Shown in pieces: positions 51,819 through 60,717 of a DNA stretch of 64,000 nt (its first letter is position 1; the number at the start of each line of letters is the position of its first letter). Under the pieces are notes generated by a model. That model saw only the letters and a program-made list of their open reading frames with translations, had not been told where the DNA came from and did not search any database. The position numbers and the translations under genes were made by a program. The stretch comes from Pelomonas sp963422775 (GTDB lineage Bacteria; Pseudomonadota; Gammaproteobacteria; Burkholderiales; Burkholderiaceae_C), in assembly GCA_963422775.4 (NCBI GenBank), contig CAUJSJ030000127.1:15831-79830 (forward strand), in the 5' to 3' direction.

Positions 51819-52405
51819 GCCAACTCATCTTCCCCAGCTTCCCGGGCCGCACCTTCCCGGCGCGCACGGTCATCGCGCCGCCGGTCAGCATCAAGACGAC
51901 GCCGAGCCTGCGCGAGTTCCGCGCGCGTGACTCGTCGGTGCCGCGTTACCGCTACAGCCTGGGCTTCGAGTGCCTGCGCGTGTCGCAAGCCTTGGCGGAA
52001 TATCAGACGCTGGTGGGCTTCTTCAACCGCGTCGGCGGCACGTTCGACGACTGGCTGTTTCAGGATCTCGACGACAAGGCCGTCACCGCCGAGCTCTTCG
52101 GCCTGGGCGATGGCGCCACCACGGTGTTCCAGCTGGGCCGCACGGTGGGCAGCTTCTTCGAGCCCATCTTTGCGCCTGGCGCTGGCCTTACGTTCACGGT
52201 CGCAGGCAGCGCCTCGGCGCCCAGCGTCAGCAACTTCGGCCAGGTCACCTTCGCATCGCCGCCCGCTGGTGGCGCCGAGCTGCGTTGGACCGGCCCCTTC
52301 TATTGGCGCTGCCGCTTCACGTCGGATTCGCTCGAATTCACGCGCTCCTTTCAGACCTTCTATGAATGCAAGAAGGTCGAATTCATCACGGTGAAACCGC
52401 TATGA
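51815..52405 (+). CDS. DUF2460 tail-tip protein
   Basis: The 196-residue protein matches DUF2460 (SIKTTPSLREFRARDSSVPRYRYSLGFECLR, then RVGGTFDDWLFQDLDD and DGATTVFQLGR). Such proteins are distal tail / tail hub components in gene-transfer agents and related siphophages. The GTG start overlaps the tape measure stop. Confidence 0.85.
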   Translation: MSQLIFPSFPGRTFPARTVIAPPVSIKTTPSLREFRARDSSVPRYRYSLGFECLRVSQALAEYQTLVGFFNRVGGTFDDWLFQDLDDKAVTAELFGLGDGATTVFQLGRTVGSFFEPIFAPGAGLTFTVAGSASAPSVSNFGQVTFASPPAGGAELRWTGPFYWRCRFTSDSLEFTRSFQTFYECKKVEFITVKPL

Positions 52406-53283
52406 GAACGCCCTTGTGGGAGGCTAGCGCCGGCGCGCTGGCAGCCTTGCTCAACTCCGGCGCGCCGCTTGAGAAATGCGACCTCTACACCGTCACGCTT
52501 GCCAACGGCCAGACGCTGCGGTGGACGAACCGCGACGGTGCCGTGAGTGGCAACGGCCACACCTGGGCCGTCGGGCCAGGCATCGAGCGCAGCAAGTGCT
52601 CGTGGAAGATCGGCATCGAGGTCGACACCCTGTCTCTCACGTTGCGCACGGACCTCGCGCGGCCGAACGCCATCAACGGCACGCCGCTGCTGGCGTTCAT
52701 CGCGGCCGGCGGTTTCAACGGTGCTCGCATCCAGCTGGACCGCGCCTTCTGGACCCTCGGCGACACGGCCCCGCGCGGCGCGCTGCTGTGGTTCAGCGGC
52801 GCGGTGGGCGATATCCCGCTCGTGAGCCGCATCGAGGCGCAGCTGAACGTCAAGAGCGACCTGCAGCTCTTGAACATCCAGGTGCCGCGCGAGGTCTACC
52901 AGGCGCAGTGCGCGCGCTCGGTTTATGACGTCGAGTGCACGCTGAACCCTGATGCGTTCAGGGTCAACGGCGCGGCCACTGGCGCCACCACGCTGGGGCG
53001 CACGCGCTTTCAGTCCAACCTGGCGCAGGCCGCGGGCTACTTCGATCTGGGTACGTTGACCTTCACCAGCGGAGGCAACAACGGCGAGAAGCGCACGGTC
53101 AAGAGCCACCCCGGCGGACTTGTCACGCTGCTGTCGCCGCTGCCCGCGGTGGTAGCCATCGGCGACACGTTCAACGTCGTGCCGGGCTGCGATGGGCTGC
53201 AAACCACTTGCATCACCAAGTTCAACAACCGCAGCCACTTCAAGGGGCAGCCCTTCGTGCCGCAACCTGAGACCGTGCTGTGA
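52402..53283 (+). CDS. DUF2163 / BR0599-type tail-tip protein
   Basis: The 293-residue protein has an N-terminal DUF2163 domain (LLNSGAPLEKCDLYTVTLANG) and a C-terminal BR0599-like region (CARSVYDVECTLNPDAFRVNG, CDGLQTTCITKFNN). It normally follows DUF2460 in this tail type and forms part of the tail hub. ATG overlaps the preceding stop. Confidence 0.85.
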   Translation: MRTPLWEASAGALAALLNSGAPLEKCDLYTVTLANGQTLRWTNRDGAVSGNGHTWAVGPGIERSKCSWKIGIEVDTLSLTLRTDLARPNAINGTPLLAFIAAGGFNGARIQLDRAFWTLGDTAPRGALLWFSGAVGDIPLVSRIEAQLNVKSDLQLLNIQVPREVYQAQCARSVYDVECTLNPDAFRVNGAATGATTLGRTRFQSNLAQAAGYFDLGTLTFTSGGNNGEKRTVKSHPGGLVTLLSPLPAVVAIGDTFNVVPGCDGLQTTCITKFNNRSHFKGQPFVPQPETVL

Positions 53284-53711
53284 GTGCGGACGTCCGAACT
53301 GCCATCGTGGCCGAGGCGCGCAGCTGGGTGGGCACGCCGTATCACCACCATGCGCGCATCAAGGGCGTGGGTGTGGACTGCGCGCAGATCCTGCTGGCGG
53401 TCTATTGCGACGCGCTGCAGCTCGTGCCGTCGCTCGATGTCGGCGAGTACAGCGTGCAGTGGCACCTGCACCGCAGCGAAGAGCTTTACCTGGCCTGGCT
53501 GACCCTCGCCGGGGCGGGGCGCGTCGACGTGCCGCAGCCGGGTGACATCGCCATCTACCAATTCGGCCGCACCTACAGCCACAGCGCCATCCACACGGGC
53601 GCCGGGCAGGTGGTGCACGCCTACGCCGGCACGACTCAGCTCGTCATCGAGTCTGACCAGGCCGAAGAACCGTTGGCCAGCCGGCCTGTGCAGCACTGGA
53701 GCATTTTCTAA
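53280..53711 (+). CDS. NlpC/P60 family tail peptidase
   Basis: The 143-residue protein has the catalytic cysteine in GVGVDCAQILLAVY and the histidine in TYSHSAIHTG, with the pre-motif SWVGTPYHHHARIKG. It probably cuts peptidoglycan during DNA entry. A dispersed palindrome covers codons 2-7. Confidence 0.85.
   Translation: MSADVRTAIVAEARSWVGTPYHHHARIKGVGVDCAQILLAVYCDALQLVPSLDVGEYSVQWHLHRSEELYLAWLTLAGAGRVDVPQPGDIAIYQFGRTYSHSAIHTGAGQVVHAYAGTTQLVIESDQAEEPLASRPVQHWSIF
53284..53299. repeat. Dispersed 16-base palindrome, site 7
   Basis: GTGCGGACGTCCGAAC lies at the very start of the NlpC/P60 gene. Confidence 0.6.
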
Positions 53712-56700
53712 ATGGGCGGGAAGTCGATCAACACCAGCGACACGAAGCTGGAGGCGCTGAACATTCAGAGCAGCTGCTACGGCGCCGTCATCCCGTGGCT
53801 GCGAGGCATGCAGCGCCTGTCGCCCAACCTGATCTGGTACGGCGATTTCAAGGCCACGCCGCACACGCAGAAGACTGGCGGCAAGGGCGGCGGGGGCAGC
53901 TCGCAAACGAGCTACACCTACAGCGCCAGCGTGGCCCTGGGCATGTGCCACGGCACGATCACCAGCGTCAACCGTGTCTGGAAGGGCAAGGCCACCAGCG
54001 CGCCGGCCGCGCTGGGCCTGTCGACACTGACCGGCGCCGTCGGCCAGGGGCAGTGGTCGGTGCTGAACGGCCGCGGGCTGGAGACGCTGAACTACTCGGG
54101 CCTCGCCTTCGTTGGCGCGCGCAACTACGAGCTGGGCGACTCGGCCAGCGTGGAGAACCACAACTTCGAGGTCCAGCACAGCTCGGCGTATTCCGTCGTC
54201 GGCACCACGCCCGACGTCGACCCCGCGTCGGCGGTCTATGACCTCCTTACCCATGCCACGCAGGGCGCCAACTTCCCTTCCGCGCTCGTGGGCGACTGGA
54301 CGGCCTGGAGCGACTACTGCGTCGCCAACGGCCTGCTCGTGTCCCCGCTGCTCACCACGCAGGTGGCCGCCAGCGCGGCGCTGCAGACCATGGCCGACCT
54401 GACCAACGCCGGCATCGTCTGGAGCGGCGGCAAGCTGCAGGTCAAGCCCTATGGCGACGCGGCCGCCACGGGTAACGGCCGCACCTTCACGCCCGATATC
54501 ACGCCCGTTTACGAGCTGGACGACAACTGCTTCATCAAGCCCGACAACGACGTGCCCCTGAAGCGGCAGCTCAAGACGCCGGCCGACCGCTTCAACGTCG
54601 TCAAGCTCAAGTACCTCGACCGCGCCAACGCCTACAACCCGGCCATCGTCCAGGCGCAGGACCTGACCGACATCAGCGCCAACGGTCCTCGCCCGATGGA
54701 CCAACTCGATGCCGACTGGATCTGCGACGGCACCGTGGCCCGCCTGGTGGCCCAGCTGCGCCTGCAGCGCGCGCTGCACGTGCAGGGGGAGTACACGCTG
54801 CGCCTGCCTTGGCACTATGTGCTGCTGGAGGTCATGGACCTCGTCACCCTGACCGACTCGGTGCTGCAGCTGCTCGACGTACCAGCCCGTGTCACCCGCA
54901 TCAGCGAGGAGAGTGACGAAGAGCTGGCGATCACGTGCGAGGACTTCCCGAGCGGCGTGGCGAGCACGCCGCTATACGCCTCCCAGGGCATGACCGGCTT
55001 TGCGCTCAATGCCAACGTCAGCCCAGGCGACGCTTTGGCGCCGGTCATCTTCGAGCTGCCGGACAGCATGACGACGACCGGGCTTGAGCTCGCCATCGCG
55101 ACAGCCAGCACCGATCCCAATTGGGGTGGCTGCCAGGTGTGGGTGAGCTATGACGGCACGACGTATCGGCAGATCGCCGAGCTGGAGTCGCCAAGCCGCT
55201 ACGGCACGGTGCAGCTCGACAGCAGCGACCCGCTCAAGGTCTTCACCAACGCGAACCAGCAGCTGTTGAGCGGCACTGCCACTGACGCCGCCAACCTGTC
55301 GACGCTGATCTACGTCGCGCCGGCGGGCATCGTGCCTGCGGAGTACCTGGCCTATGAGACGGCCACGCTGACCGGCGCCAACGCCTACACGCTGGCCGGC
55401 CTGGTGCGTGGCGTTTACGGCTCGACTGAGGTCGCGCACGGCGGCGGCACGCCATGGGTGCGTGTCGACGAGGGATGCGCACGCAGCGGCGCGCTCGATC
55501 CCGCCTTGGTGGGCCAGACGGTGTACGTCAAGCTCTGCAGCTTCAATGTCTTCCGCGCGGCCGTGCAGTCGCTCGCTGATGTCTCTGCGACGGCATACAC
55601 CATCACTGGCGCATTCTTCGTGCCCGGCGGCGGCGGCTTCTCGCTGCAGACCACCGCGCAGCAGTTCACCTTTGACGGCGCCAACGCTGCCAAGCCCACC
55701 GCGCAATCGATCACGTTGGATCTGATCACCGGCGGGTTCCCTGGCGCCTCGACCTGGCTTGCCGAGCTGTTCGACGCCACGGCCACGAGCCTCGGCTTCG
55801 CTACGCTTGCCGGTAGTGGCAACACGCGCACGTTGGCGGTCGCAGACTTCGGCGCGGCGGCTTACTGCGTGGTGACTGCCACGCTCGCAGGCGCGAGCGA
55901 TCAGGTGACCATTGTTCGCACTCGCGACGGCGTCAACTCGATCACCGGCTACCTCACCAATGAGGCTCACACGGTGGCCACGGCCAACGACGGCACCGGC
56001 GGAAGCTATAGCGGCGCAGGTGGCGAGTTCGCGGTTTTCAATGGCATCACGCGGGTTACCTCGGGAATCACGTTCTCGGTGCAGTCGTCAAGCGGCATCA
56101 GCAGCATGGCCATCGACAGCGCGGGCGTCTACAGCTTGTCCGGCACGACGGCCGACCTTGGCACAGCGACATTGCGCGCCGTCTATGCCGGCGTGACGAT
56201 TGACAAGGTCTACACCATCGCGCGCAGCAAAACGGGCCTGCCGGGCAGCCCCGGCTCTCCTGGCAGCCCTGGGTCTCCCGGGTCTCCCGGATCTTCGGGC
56301 ACCCAGTCAGCCCAAGCCTTCTTGTGGAAGTGGGACTCGGGCACCCCTGGCAACCCTTCGGGCACCAGCACCTGGACATGGGCCACGGCGTCTCACAGCA
56401 GCTACAGCGGGGCCAACGGTTGGGCGACGTCCGTCCCGTCCAACCCCGGGACTGCAGGTCTGCAACTGTGGGTCGCCGCCAAGGGCGTCACCGACACGGC
56501 CACGGCGACCAGCACCGCCGTGAGTTGGTCCAGCGGCTATTCCAAGGAGGTCTATTCCACCAACGGCGCCGCCGGCGGTGCAGGGTCGCCTGGCGCCAGC
56601 GGCGTGCAGAGCGCCAAGGCCACGGTCTATCAGTGGGCGCTGACGATCCCCTCCGGCCCGTCTGGCGCCGCTACGTACACCTGGGCCACGGGCGGCTTCG

Positions 56701-58595
56701 GCTCCGCACCTAGCGGCGGCTGGACGCTGACGCCCGGCTCTTCTCCGTCGCTGGGCTTCACCTTGTGGGCTGCCGAGGTGGGCCTCACTGATTCGGCGGC
56801 CAATGCCACGACCGGCTTCAACTGGACGTCGGCGACCGTCACAGCGCGCGGCTACGCAGGATCCAACGGCAGCGCCGGCACGGACGGCACGAACAACGCC
56901 ACCGTCTACATCTACCAGAGGTCCGCCTCCGGTGCCCCGGCCCTGCCGTCAGCCACGGCAACCTACACATTTGCCACCAAGGCGACGACGGGCCTCAACA
57001 ACGGTTGGGTCACTGCCATCCCTGCAGGCACGGATCCCATCTACGTCTCGGCAGCGGTCGCCAGCTCTGCGACCGCCTCCGACACGATCACCTCCGGCGA
57101 GTGGGTCGCCGCCGCGGTGCTGGCAGAGAACGGCGCGCCTGGCGCCGACGGCCTGAACAGCGCGACGGTCTACATCTACCAGCGCACCGGCACGTCGACA
57201 CCGCCCAGCGTGCCGGGCGGCACGCTGACCTACACCTTCGCGACCGGCGTGCTGTCCGGCACGCTGGGCAGCTGGGCGCAGACCGTCCCCAGCTCAGGTG
57301 GCGCTTACCTGTGGGTTGCCACGGCGGCCGCGCTGGCCTCCACCGCCACCGACGCCATCCTGACGAGCGAGTGGTCAGGCGCGCGTCTGATGTCTCAGGA
57401 CGGTGCCGGTGGCACGGCAGGGGCCTCGGCCCGCTACTGCTACCAGCGCGTGCCTGGCAACCCCGCCCCGGTGGGTGGCAACATCACGACGTCGGGCTCC
57501 ACTTCGTTCCCCACCTCCACGCAGTCGAATGCGACCTGGGGCATCAATCAGGCCTGGGTCGGCTCGGATCCGAACCCGTCGAGCACCGACACGCTGTACC
57601 AGGCCGACGGCATCTATGACCCGGCCACCGGCAACACGGTCTGGACCACGCCGTACATCAGCAGCCTGAAGGTCGGCAGCCTGAGCGCCATCACAGCGAA
57701 CATGGGCGCGCTGACGGTGAACGGCAACCTGACGATGACCTCCGGCGCCATCCTGGCGGGCGCCTTCACCGGTGCCAGCTGGCCGGCGAGCGGCACGGGC
57801 TTCTACTTCGGCCCTGGCTCCCTGCTGATGGGCAACTACAACACCGGGGGCTTCGTAGAGATCGCCTCCAACGGCAGCTACTTCAACCTCGGGAAAGCTG
57901 GCGGCCCCCTGCTTCAATGGAGCTCCTCCGGCGCTGGCTCGCTGACGCTCACTGGCGTCGCGCTCAGTGCAGCGACTGGCACCTTCTCCGGCAACATCAC
58001 GGGAGCCACGGGCACCTTCGCCGGCGCCGTGACGGGCCTGACGGGCGACTTCGGGAATATCACGCTCGGGGGGCTGCTCTACTCCTCGGGCAAGTCCAAC
58101 TATGACTCCGGGACCGGCGTCATGCTGGGCGTGTACTCGGGCAACAGCTACTTCGGCGTCACCAAGCAAGTAGGCGCGGGGCCTGTCAGCGGCATGTGGA
58201 TCACCACCACGGACGGCGTCCTGCACGTCACCGGCGGAGTCATCACCGACACGACCATCAACAACCCGTCGTTCGACACCTTCACGGCGTCGATCCCCAG
58301 CGGCTCCATCGGCGGCACGATCTCAGCTGGTAACCCGGCCAACTTCGGCACCCGCAGCGTTTCACCGAGCGGCGGCAAAGGCACCCTGGCCTACAAGTGG
58401 GCTATCACGACGCAGGTCAACAACTACTTGCCTCGCAATCCGCTGCACCTGGTGAACGACCTCACGTCGTCGGTGCGCGTGGAGGCCTTCTGCCAAGCCA
58501 ACGACGACTACTCGGCCACCGTGCAATGCACCGTGACCGATGCCAACGGGCGCGTGGCCGTCGCCTCTTTTGACATTTCGGTGAACGTCGTATGA
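53712..58595 (+). CDS. Central tail hub / host-specificity protein with collagen-like repeat
   Basis: The 1627-residue protein begins like J-type tail hub proteins (SSCYGAVIPWLRGMQRLSPNLIWYGDF). Fibronectin-like and other beta domains follow. A short collagen-like GSPGSP stretch lies near residues 841-862. The distal part is rich in repeated W-S-T-G beta elements (TYTWATGGFG...), then a trimeric-looking segment TGTFSGNITGATGTF. It should form the tip complex and host-binding fibre. Confidence 0.85.
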   Translation: MGGKSINTSDTKLEALNIQSSCYGAVIPWLRGMQRLSPNLIWYGDFKATPHTQKTGGKGGGGSSQTSYTYSASVALGMCHGTITSVNRVWKGKATSAPAALGLSTLTGAVGQGQWSVLNGRGLETLNYSGLAFVGARNYELGDSASVENHNFEVQHSSAYSVVGTTPDVDPASAVYDLLTHATQGANFPSALVGDWTAWSDYCVANGLLVSPLLTTQVAASAALQTMADLTNAGIVWSGGKLQVKPYGDAAATGNGRTFTPDITPVYELDDNCFIKPDNDVPLKRQLKTPADRFNVVKLKYLDRANAYNPAIVQAQDLTDISANGPRPMDQLDADWICDGTVARLVAQLRLQRALHVQGEYTLRLPWHYVLLEVMDLVTLTDSVLQLLDVPARVTRISEESDEELAITCEDFPSGVASTPLYASQGMTGFALNANVSPGDALAPVIFELPDSMTTTGLELAIATASTDPNWGGCQVWVSYDGTTYRQIAELESPSRYGTVQLDSSDPLKVFTNANQQLLSGTATDAANLSTLIYVAPAGIVPAEYLAYETATLTGANAYTLAGLVRGVYGSTEVAHGGGTPWVRVDEGCARSGALDPALVGQTVYVKLCSFNVFRAAVQSLADVSATAYTITGAFFVPGGGGFSLQTTAQQFTFDGANAAKPTAQSITLDLITGGFPGASTWLAELFDATATSLGFATLAGSGNTRTLAVADFGAAAYCVVTATLAGASDQVTIVRTRDGVNSITGYLTNEAHTVATANDGTGGSYSGAGGEFAVFNGITRVTSGITFSVQSSSGISSMAIDSAGVYSLSGTTADLGTATLRAVYAGVTIDKVYTIARSKTGLPGSPGSPGSPGSPGSPGSSGTQSAQAFLWKWDSGTPGNPSGTSTWTWATASHSSYSGANGWATSVPSNPGTAGLQLWVAAKGVTDTATATSTAVSWSSGYSKEVYSTNGAAGGAGSPGASGVQSAKATVYQWALTIPSGPSGAATYTWATGGFGSAPSGGWTLTPGSSPSLGFTLWAAEVGLTDSAANATTGFNWTSATVTARGYAGSNGSAGTDGTNNATVYIYQRSASGAPALPSATATYTFATKATTGLNNGWVTAIPAGTDPIYVSAAVASSATASDTITSGEWVAAAVLAENGAPGADGLNSATVYIYQRTGTSTPPSVPGGTLTYTFATGVLSGTLGSWAQTVPSSGGAYLWVATAAALASTATDAILTSEWSGARLMSQDGAGGTAGASARYCYQRVPGNPAPVGGNITTSGSTSFPTSTQSNATWGINQAWVGSDPNPSSTDTLYQADGIYDPATGNTVWTTPYISSLKVGSLSAITANMGALTVNGNLTMTSGAILAGAFTGASWPASGTGFYFGPGSLLMGNYNTGGFVEIASNGSYFNLGKAGGPLLQWSSSGAGSLTLTGVALSAATGTFSGNITGATGTFAGAVTGLTGDFGNITLGGLLYSSGKSNYDSGTGVMLGVYSGNSYFGVTKQVGAGPVSGMWITTTDGVLHVTGGVITDTTINNPSFDTFTASIPSGSIGGTISAGNPANFGTRSVSPSGGKGTLAYKWAITTQVNNYLPRNPLHLVNDLTSSVRVEAFCQANDDYSATVQCTVTDANGRVAVASFDISVNVV

Positions 58596-59029
58596 GCCAG
58601 TTCGTATTCTTCAACGCTGAGACCGCGGCCGTGCTCCGCATCACGACGGGCGCCGCCCCGGACGAGATCGAGGCCGGGGCCAGCATGGCCGAGCTGGGCG
58701 ACGCCGAGATCCCAACGCGGCCCAGCCCGCACCATCGCCTCGCCTGGATCAGCCAGGCGCTGGCATGGGTCGACGTTCGCGACCTCGCGCAAATGATCGC
58801 TGACGCCAGCGCGCCCATCCTTGCCGAGCTTTCGTCGCTGGACGCCGAGCTGGTGCGCCCCCTGGGCGAAGTGATGGAAGCGATGGTCGGCGCGACCACG
58901 CCGGCACCAGCGGCGGTCGCGCGCCTGCAGGCGATCAACGCCGACAAAGCCGCGCTACGGATCAGGCTGGCAGCGATCAACGCATGCGCGACCGTCGAGG
59001 AGCTGCTCGCACTCCTGGCCTCGGGATAA
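58592..59029 (+). CDS. Hypothetical tail-associated protein (145 aa)
   Basis: It begins MSQFVFFNAETAAVLRITTG and has a helical second half (RLQAINADKAALRIRLAAINACATVEELLALL). Its ATG overlaps the hub protein stop. It could be a tail-fibre assembly factor. No family is recognised. Confidence 0.6.
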   Translation: MSQFVFFNAETAAVLRITTGAAPDEIEAGASMAELGDAEIPTRPSPHHRLAWISQALAWVDVRDLAQMIADASAPILAELSSLDAELVRPLGEVMEAMVGATTPAPAAVARLQAINADKAALRIRLAAINACATVEELLALLASG

Positions 59030-59057
59030 GCCAGAGGCCGCCGCCGATCCGCTCACC

Positions 59058-59080
59058 GCCCGCCCTGCGCGGGCTTTTTT
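59058..59080 (+). terminator. Terminator after the tail genes
   Basis: GCCCGC and GCGGGC form a six-base stem with a five-base loop, followed by TTTTTT. It separates the tail module from the lysis module. Confidence 0.8.
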
Positions 59081-59092
59081 CTGCCCCGATCA

Positions 59093-59108
59093 GTTCAGAC
59101 GTCTGGAC
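59093..59108. repeat. Dispersed 16-base palindrome, site 8
   Basis: GTTCAGACGTCTGGAC, one base short of a perfect palindrome, lies in the short gap between terminator and holin-like gene. Confidence 0.6.
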
Positions 59109-59122
59109 AACAAGGAACACCC

Positions 59123-59458
59123 ATGGCCGACCCCTTGACCCCCGAACAACGCCGCGCCGTAGACGACATGCTGAAGCGCGCGCTCGCCCCGCTCAACGCG
59201 CGGCTCGACCGCGGCGCCGAAAAGATGGAGGGCCTCACCGAAGGGGTAAGCAAGCTGGGCGACGAACTCAAGCGCAACACCGGCACGACCGAGGAGGTGC
59301 GCGAGCTGCTCGACCTTGGCAAGGGTGGCCTGCGCGTGCTCGGTGCGCTGGGTGCCGCCTTCAAGTGGATCGGTGGCCTCGCCGGTGCCGGTCTCGCGAT
59401 CTATGCCCTCATCCACGCCCTCAAGACCGGCACGCCCGTGCCGCCCACCAAGCCCTAA
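59123..59458 (+). CDS. Putative holin (111 aa)
   Basis: The protein has a hydrophilic, helical N-terminal half (QRRAVDDMLKRALAPLNARL) and one transmembrane helix (AFKWIGGLAGAGLAIYALIHAL) near the C-terminus. Its size and place before the endolysin fit a class III-like or single-helix holin. Confidence 0.6.
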   Translation: MADPLTPEQRRAVDDMLKRALAPLNARLDRGAEKMEGLTEGVSKLGDELKRNTGTTEEVRELLDLGKGGLRVLGALGAAFKWIGGLAGAGLAIYALIHALKTGTPVPPTKP

Positions 59459-59470
59459 CCGGAGATCCTC

Positions 59471-60391
59471 ATGAAGATTCGCCATCGTCATTCCCTGTTG
59501 ATGGGCGGCAGCGCCTTCGCCGTGGCCCTGCTGCTACTCACCGATCCAGCGGGCGGCGTCGCCACCGGTGTGGTGCTGATGAGCTTGCTCTTCGGCTTGG
59601 TGGCCGTGCTCTTCGCGCACCTGGCGCGCAAGGCCCTGCATGACTACCCCGAGGCCGACATGCGCCGGCTGTTCACCAAGGCCGGCGAGCACCCTATCGG
59701 CGCCGGCCTTGCGCTCGTGGCGCTGTCGCTCACGCTCAGTGCGCTGCTGGGCCTCTTCGGCCGCCAGGCGCACGCAGCGGGCATCCCACCGCAGGCCGAG
59801 CCACTGCTGCCTGTGCTGCAGGCGGAGATCCGCCGCGAGTGGCCGGGCCACCCCATGCCGGCCTACTTTGGCGGCCTGGTCGAGCATGAAAGCGGGCCGT
59901 GTCCGACCGGCCGCAAGTGCTGGCTGCCGACAGCTCAGCTGAAGACGCCACGGGAGGAGGGCGCCGGCCTGGGCCAGTTGACGCGTGCCTACTCGCCTGA
60001 CGGGCGCACGCGATTCGACGCGCTGGCCGAGATGCGCGACCGCCACCCGGCGCTGCGCGAGCTGGATTGGGTGACGATCTACCAGCGGCCCGATCTGCAG
60101 CTGCGCGCGCTGGTGCTGAAGAGCCTCGACGACTGGCGGTGGGTTGGCGCCGACGCGCGCATCGAGTTCGTGGACCTCGCCTACAACGCCGGCCGCGGCC
60201 GCGTGAGCCAGGACCGTCGTGCCTGCGCGATGACGTCGGGCTGCGATCCCTCGAAATGGGCCGGCCACGTTGAGCTGACCTGTACCGCCAGCCGGGCGCC
60301 GATCTACGGCACCCGCAGCGCGTGCGACATCAGCCGCCACCATGTCGTCGACGTGCTGGCCAGGGCTGCAAAGTATTCGGAGCGGCTGTGA
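59471..60391 (+). CDS. Membrane-anchored lysozyme-like endolysin
   Basis: The 306-residue protein has about three transmembrane helices in the first 100 residues (SAFAVALLLLTDPAGG, TGVVLMSLLFGLVAVLFA, GLALVALSLTLSALLGLFG). A transglycosylase/lysozyme-like domain follows with GGLVEHESGPC (Glu138 or Glu140 as candidate catalytic acid) and EEGAGLGQLTRAYSPDG. Such tethering to the membrane would hold the enzyme inactive until the membrane is depolarised. This is a plausible pinholin/SAR-type mode. Confidence 0.65.
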   Translation: MKIRHRHSLLMGGSAFAVALLLLTDPAGGVATGVVLMSLLFGLVAVLFAHLARKALHDYPEADMRRLFTKAGEHPIGAGLALVALSLTLSALLGLFGRQAHAAGIPPQAEPLLPVLQAEIRREWPGHPMPAYFGGLVEHESGPCPTGRKCWLPTAQLKTPREEGAGLGQLTRAYSPDGRTRFDALAEMRDRHPALRELDWVTIYQRPDLQLRALVLKSLDDWRWVGADARIEFVDLAYNAGRGRVSQDRRACAMTSGCDPSKWAGHVELTCTASRAPIYGTRSACDISRHHVVDVLARAAKYSERL

Positions 60392-60717
60392 AGGCCGTCC
60401 ATACCCCGGGCCTCACCGAGCTCTGCTGGGCAGCGTGGGACGCCGAGGCCGAGGGGCGCGCCGACGTCGTCGGCGAAAGCCAGCGGCAAGGTCAATTCGA
60501 TGTCATCACCGAACCCAACGGGCAGCGCCGCTTCTGGTTCGTGTGCCCTGGCCCTTGCAAGGCCTTGTCGGCCATCGCCTTGCGCCCGGTGGTCGATGGC
60601 AGCCCGCAATCCTGGGAGTTCGACGGCAACACCGCGGCGCCGACGCTTCACCCTTCGATCAACCACGTCGGCTGCTGGCATGGCTGGCTGCAGGCCGGGG
60701 AGTTCAAGTCATGCTGA
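60388..60717 (+). CDS. DUF6527 family phage protein (109 aa)
   Basis: A GTG start overlapping the endolysin stop opens a DUF6527-like protein: RRFWFVCPGPCKALSAIALRPVVDGSPQSWEFDGNTAAPTLHPSINH. Cys/His residues could bind zinc. It is common in lysis regions of betaproteobacterial prophages, with unknown role. Confidence 0.7.
   Translation: MKAVHTPGLTELCWAAWDAEAEGRADVVGESQRQGQFDVITEPNGQRRFWFVCPGPCKALSAIALRPVVDGSPQSWEFDGNTAAPTLHPSINHVGCWHGWLQAGEFKSC

Noticed and set aside
57548..57563. A further copy of the dispersed palindrome (GCTCGGATCCGAAC)
   Set aside because: The spacing is two bases shorter and the centre differs, so it does not fit the eight-site consensus.
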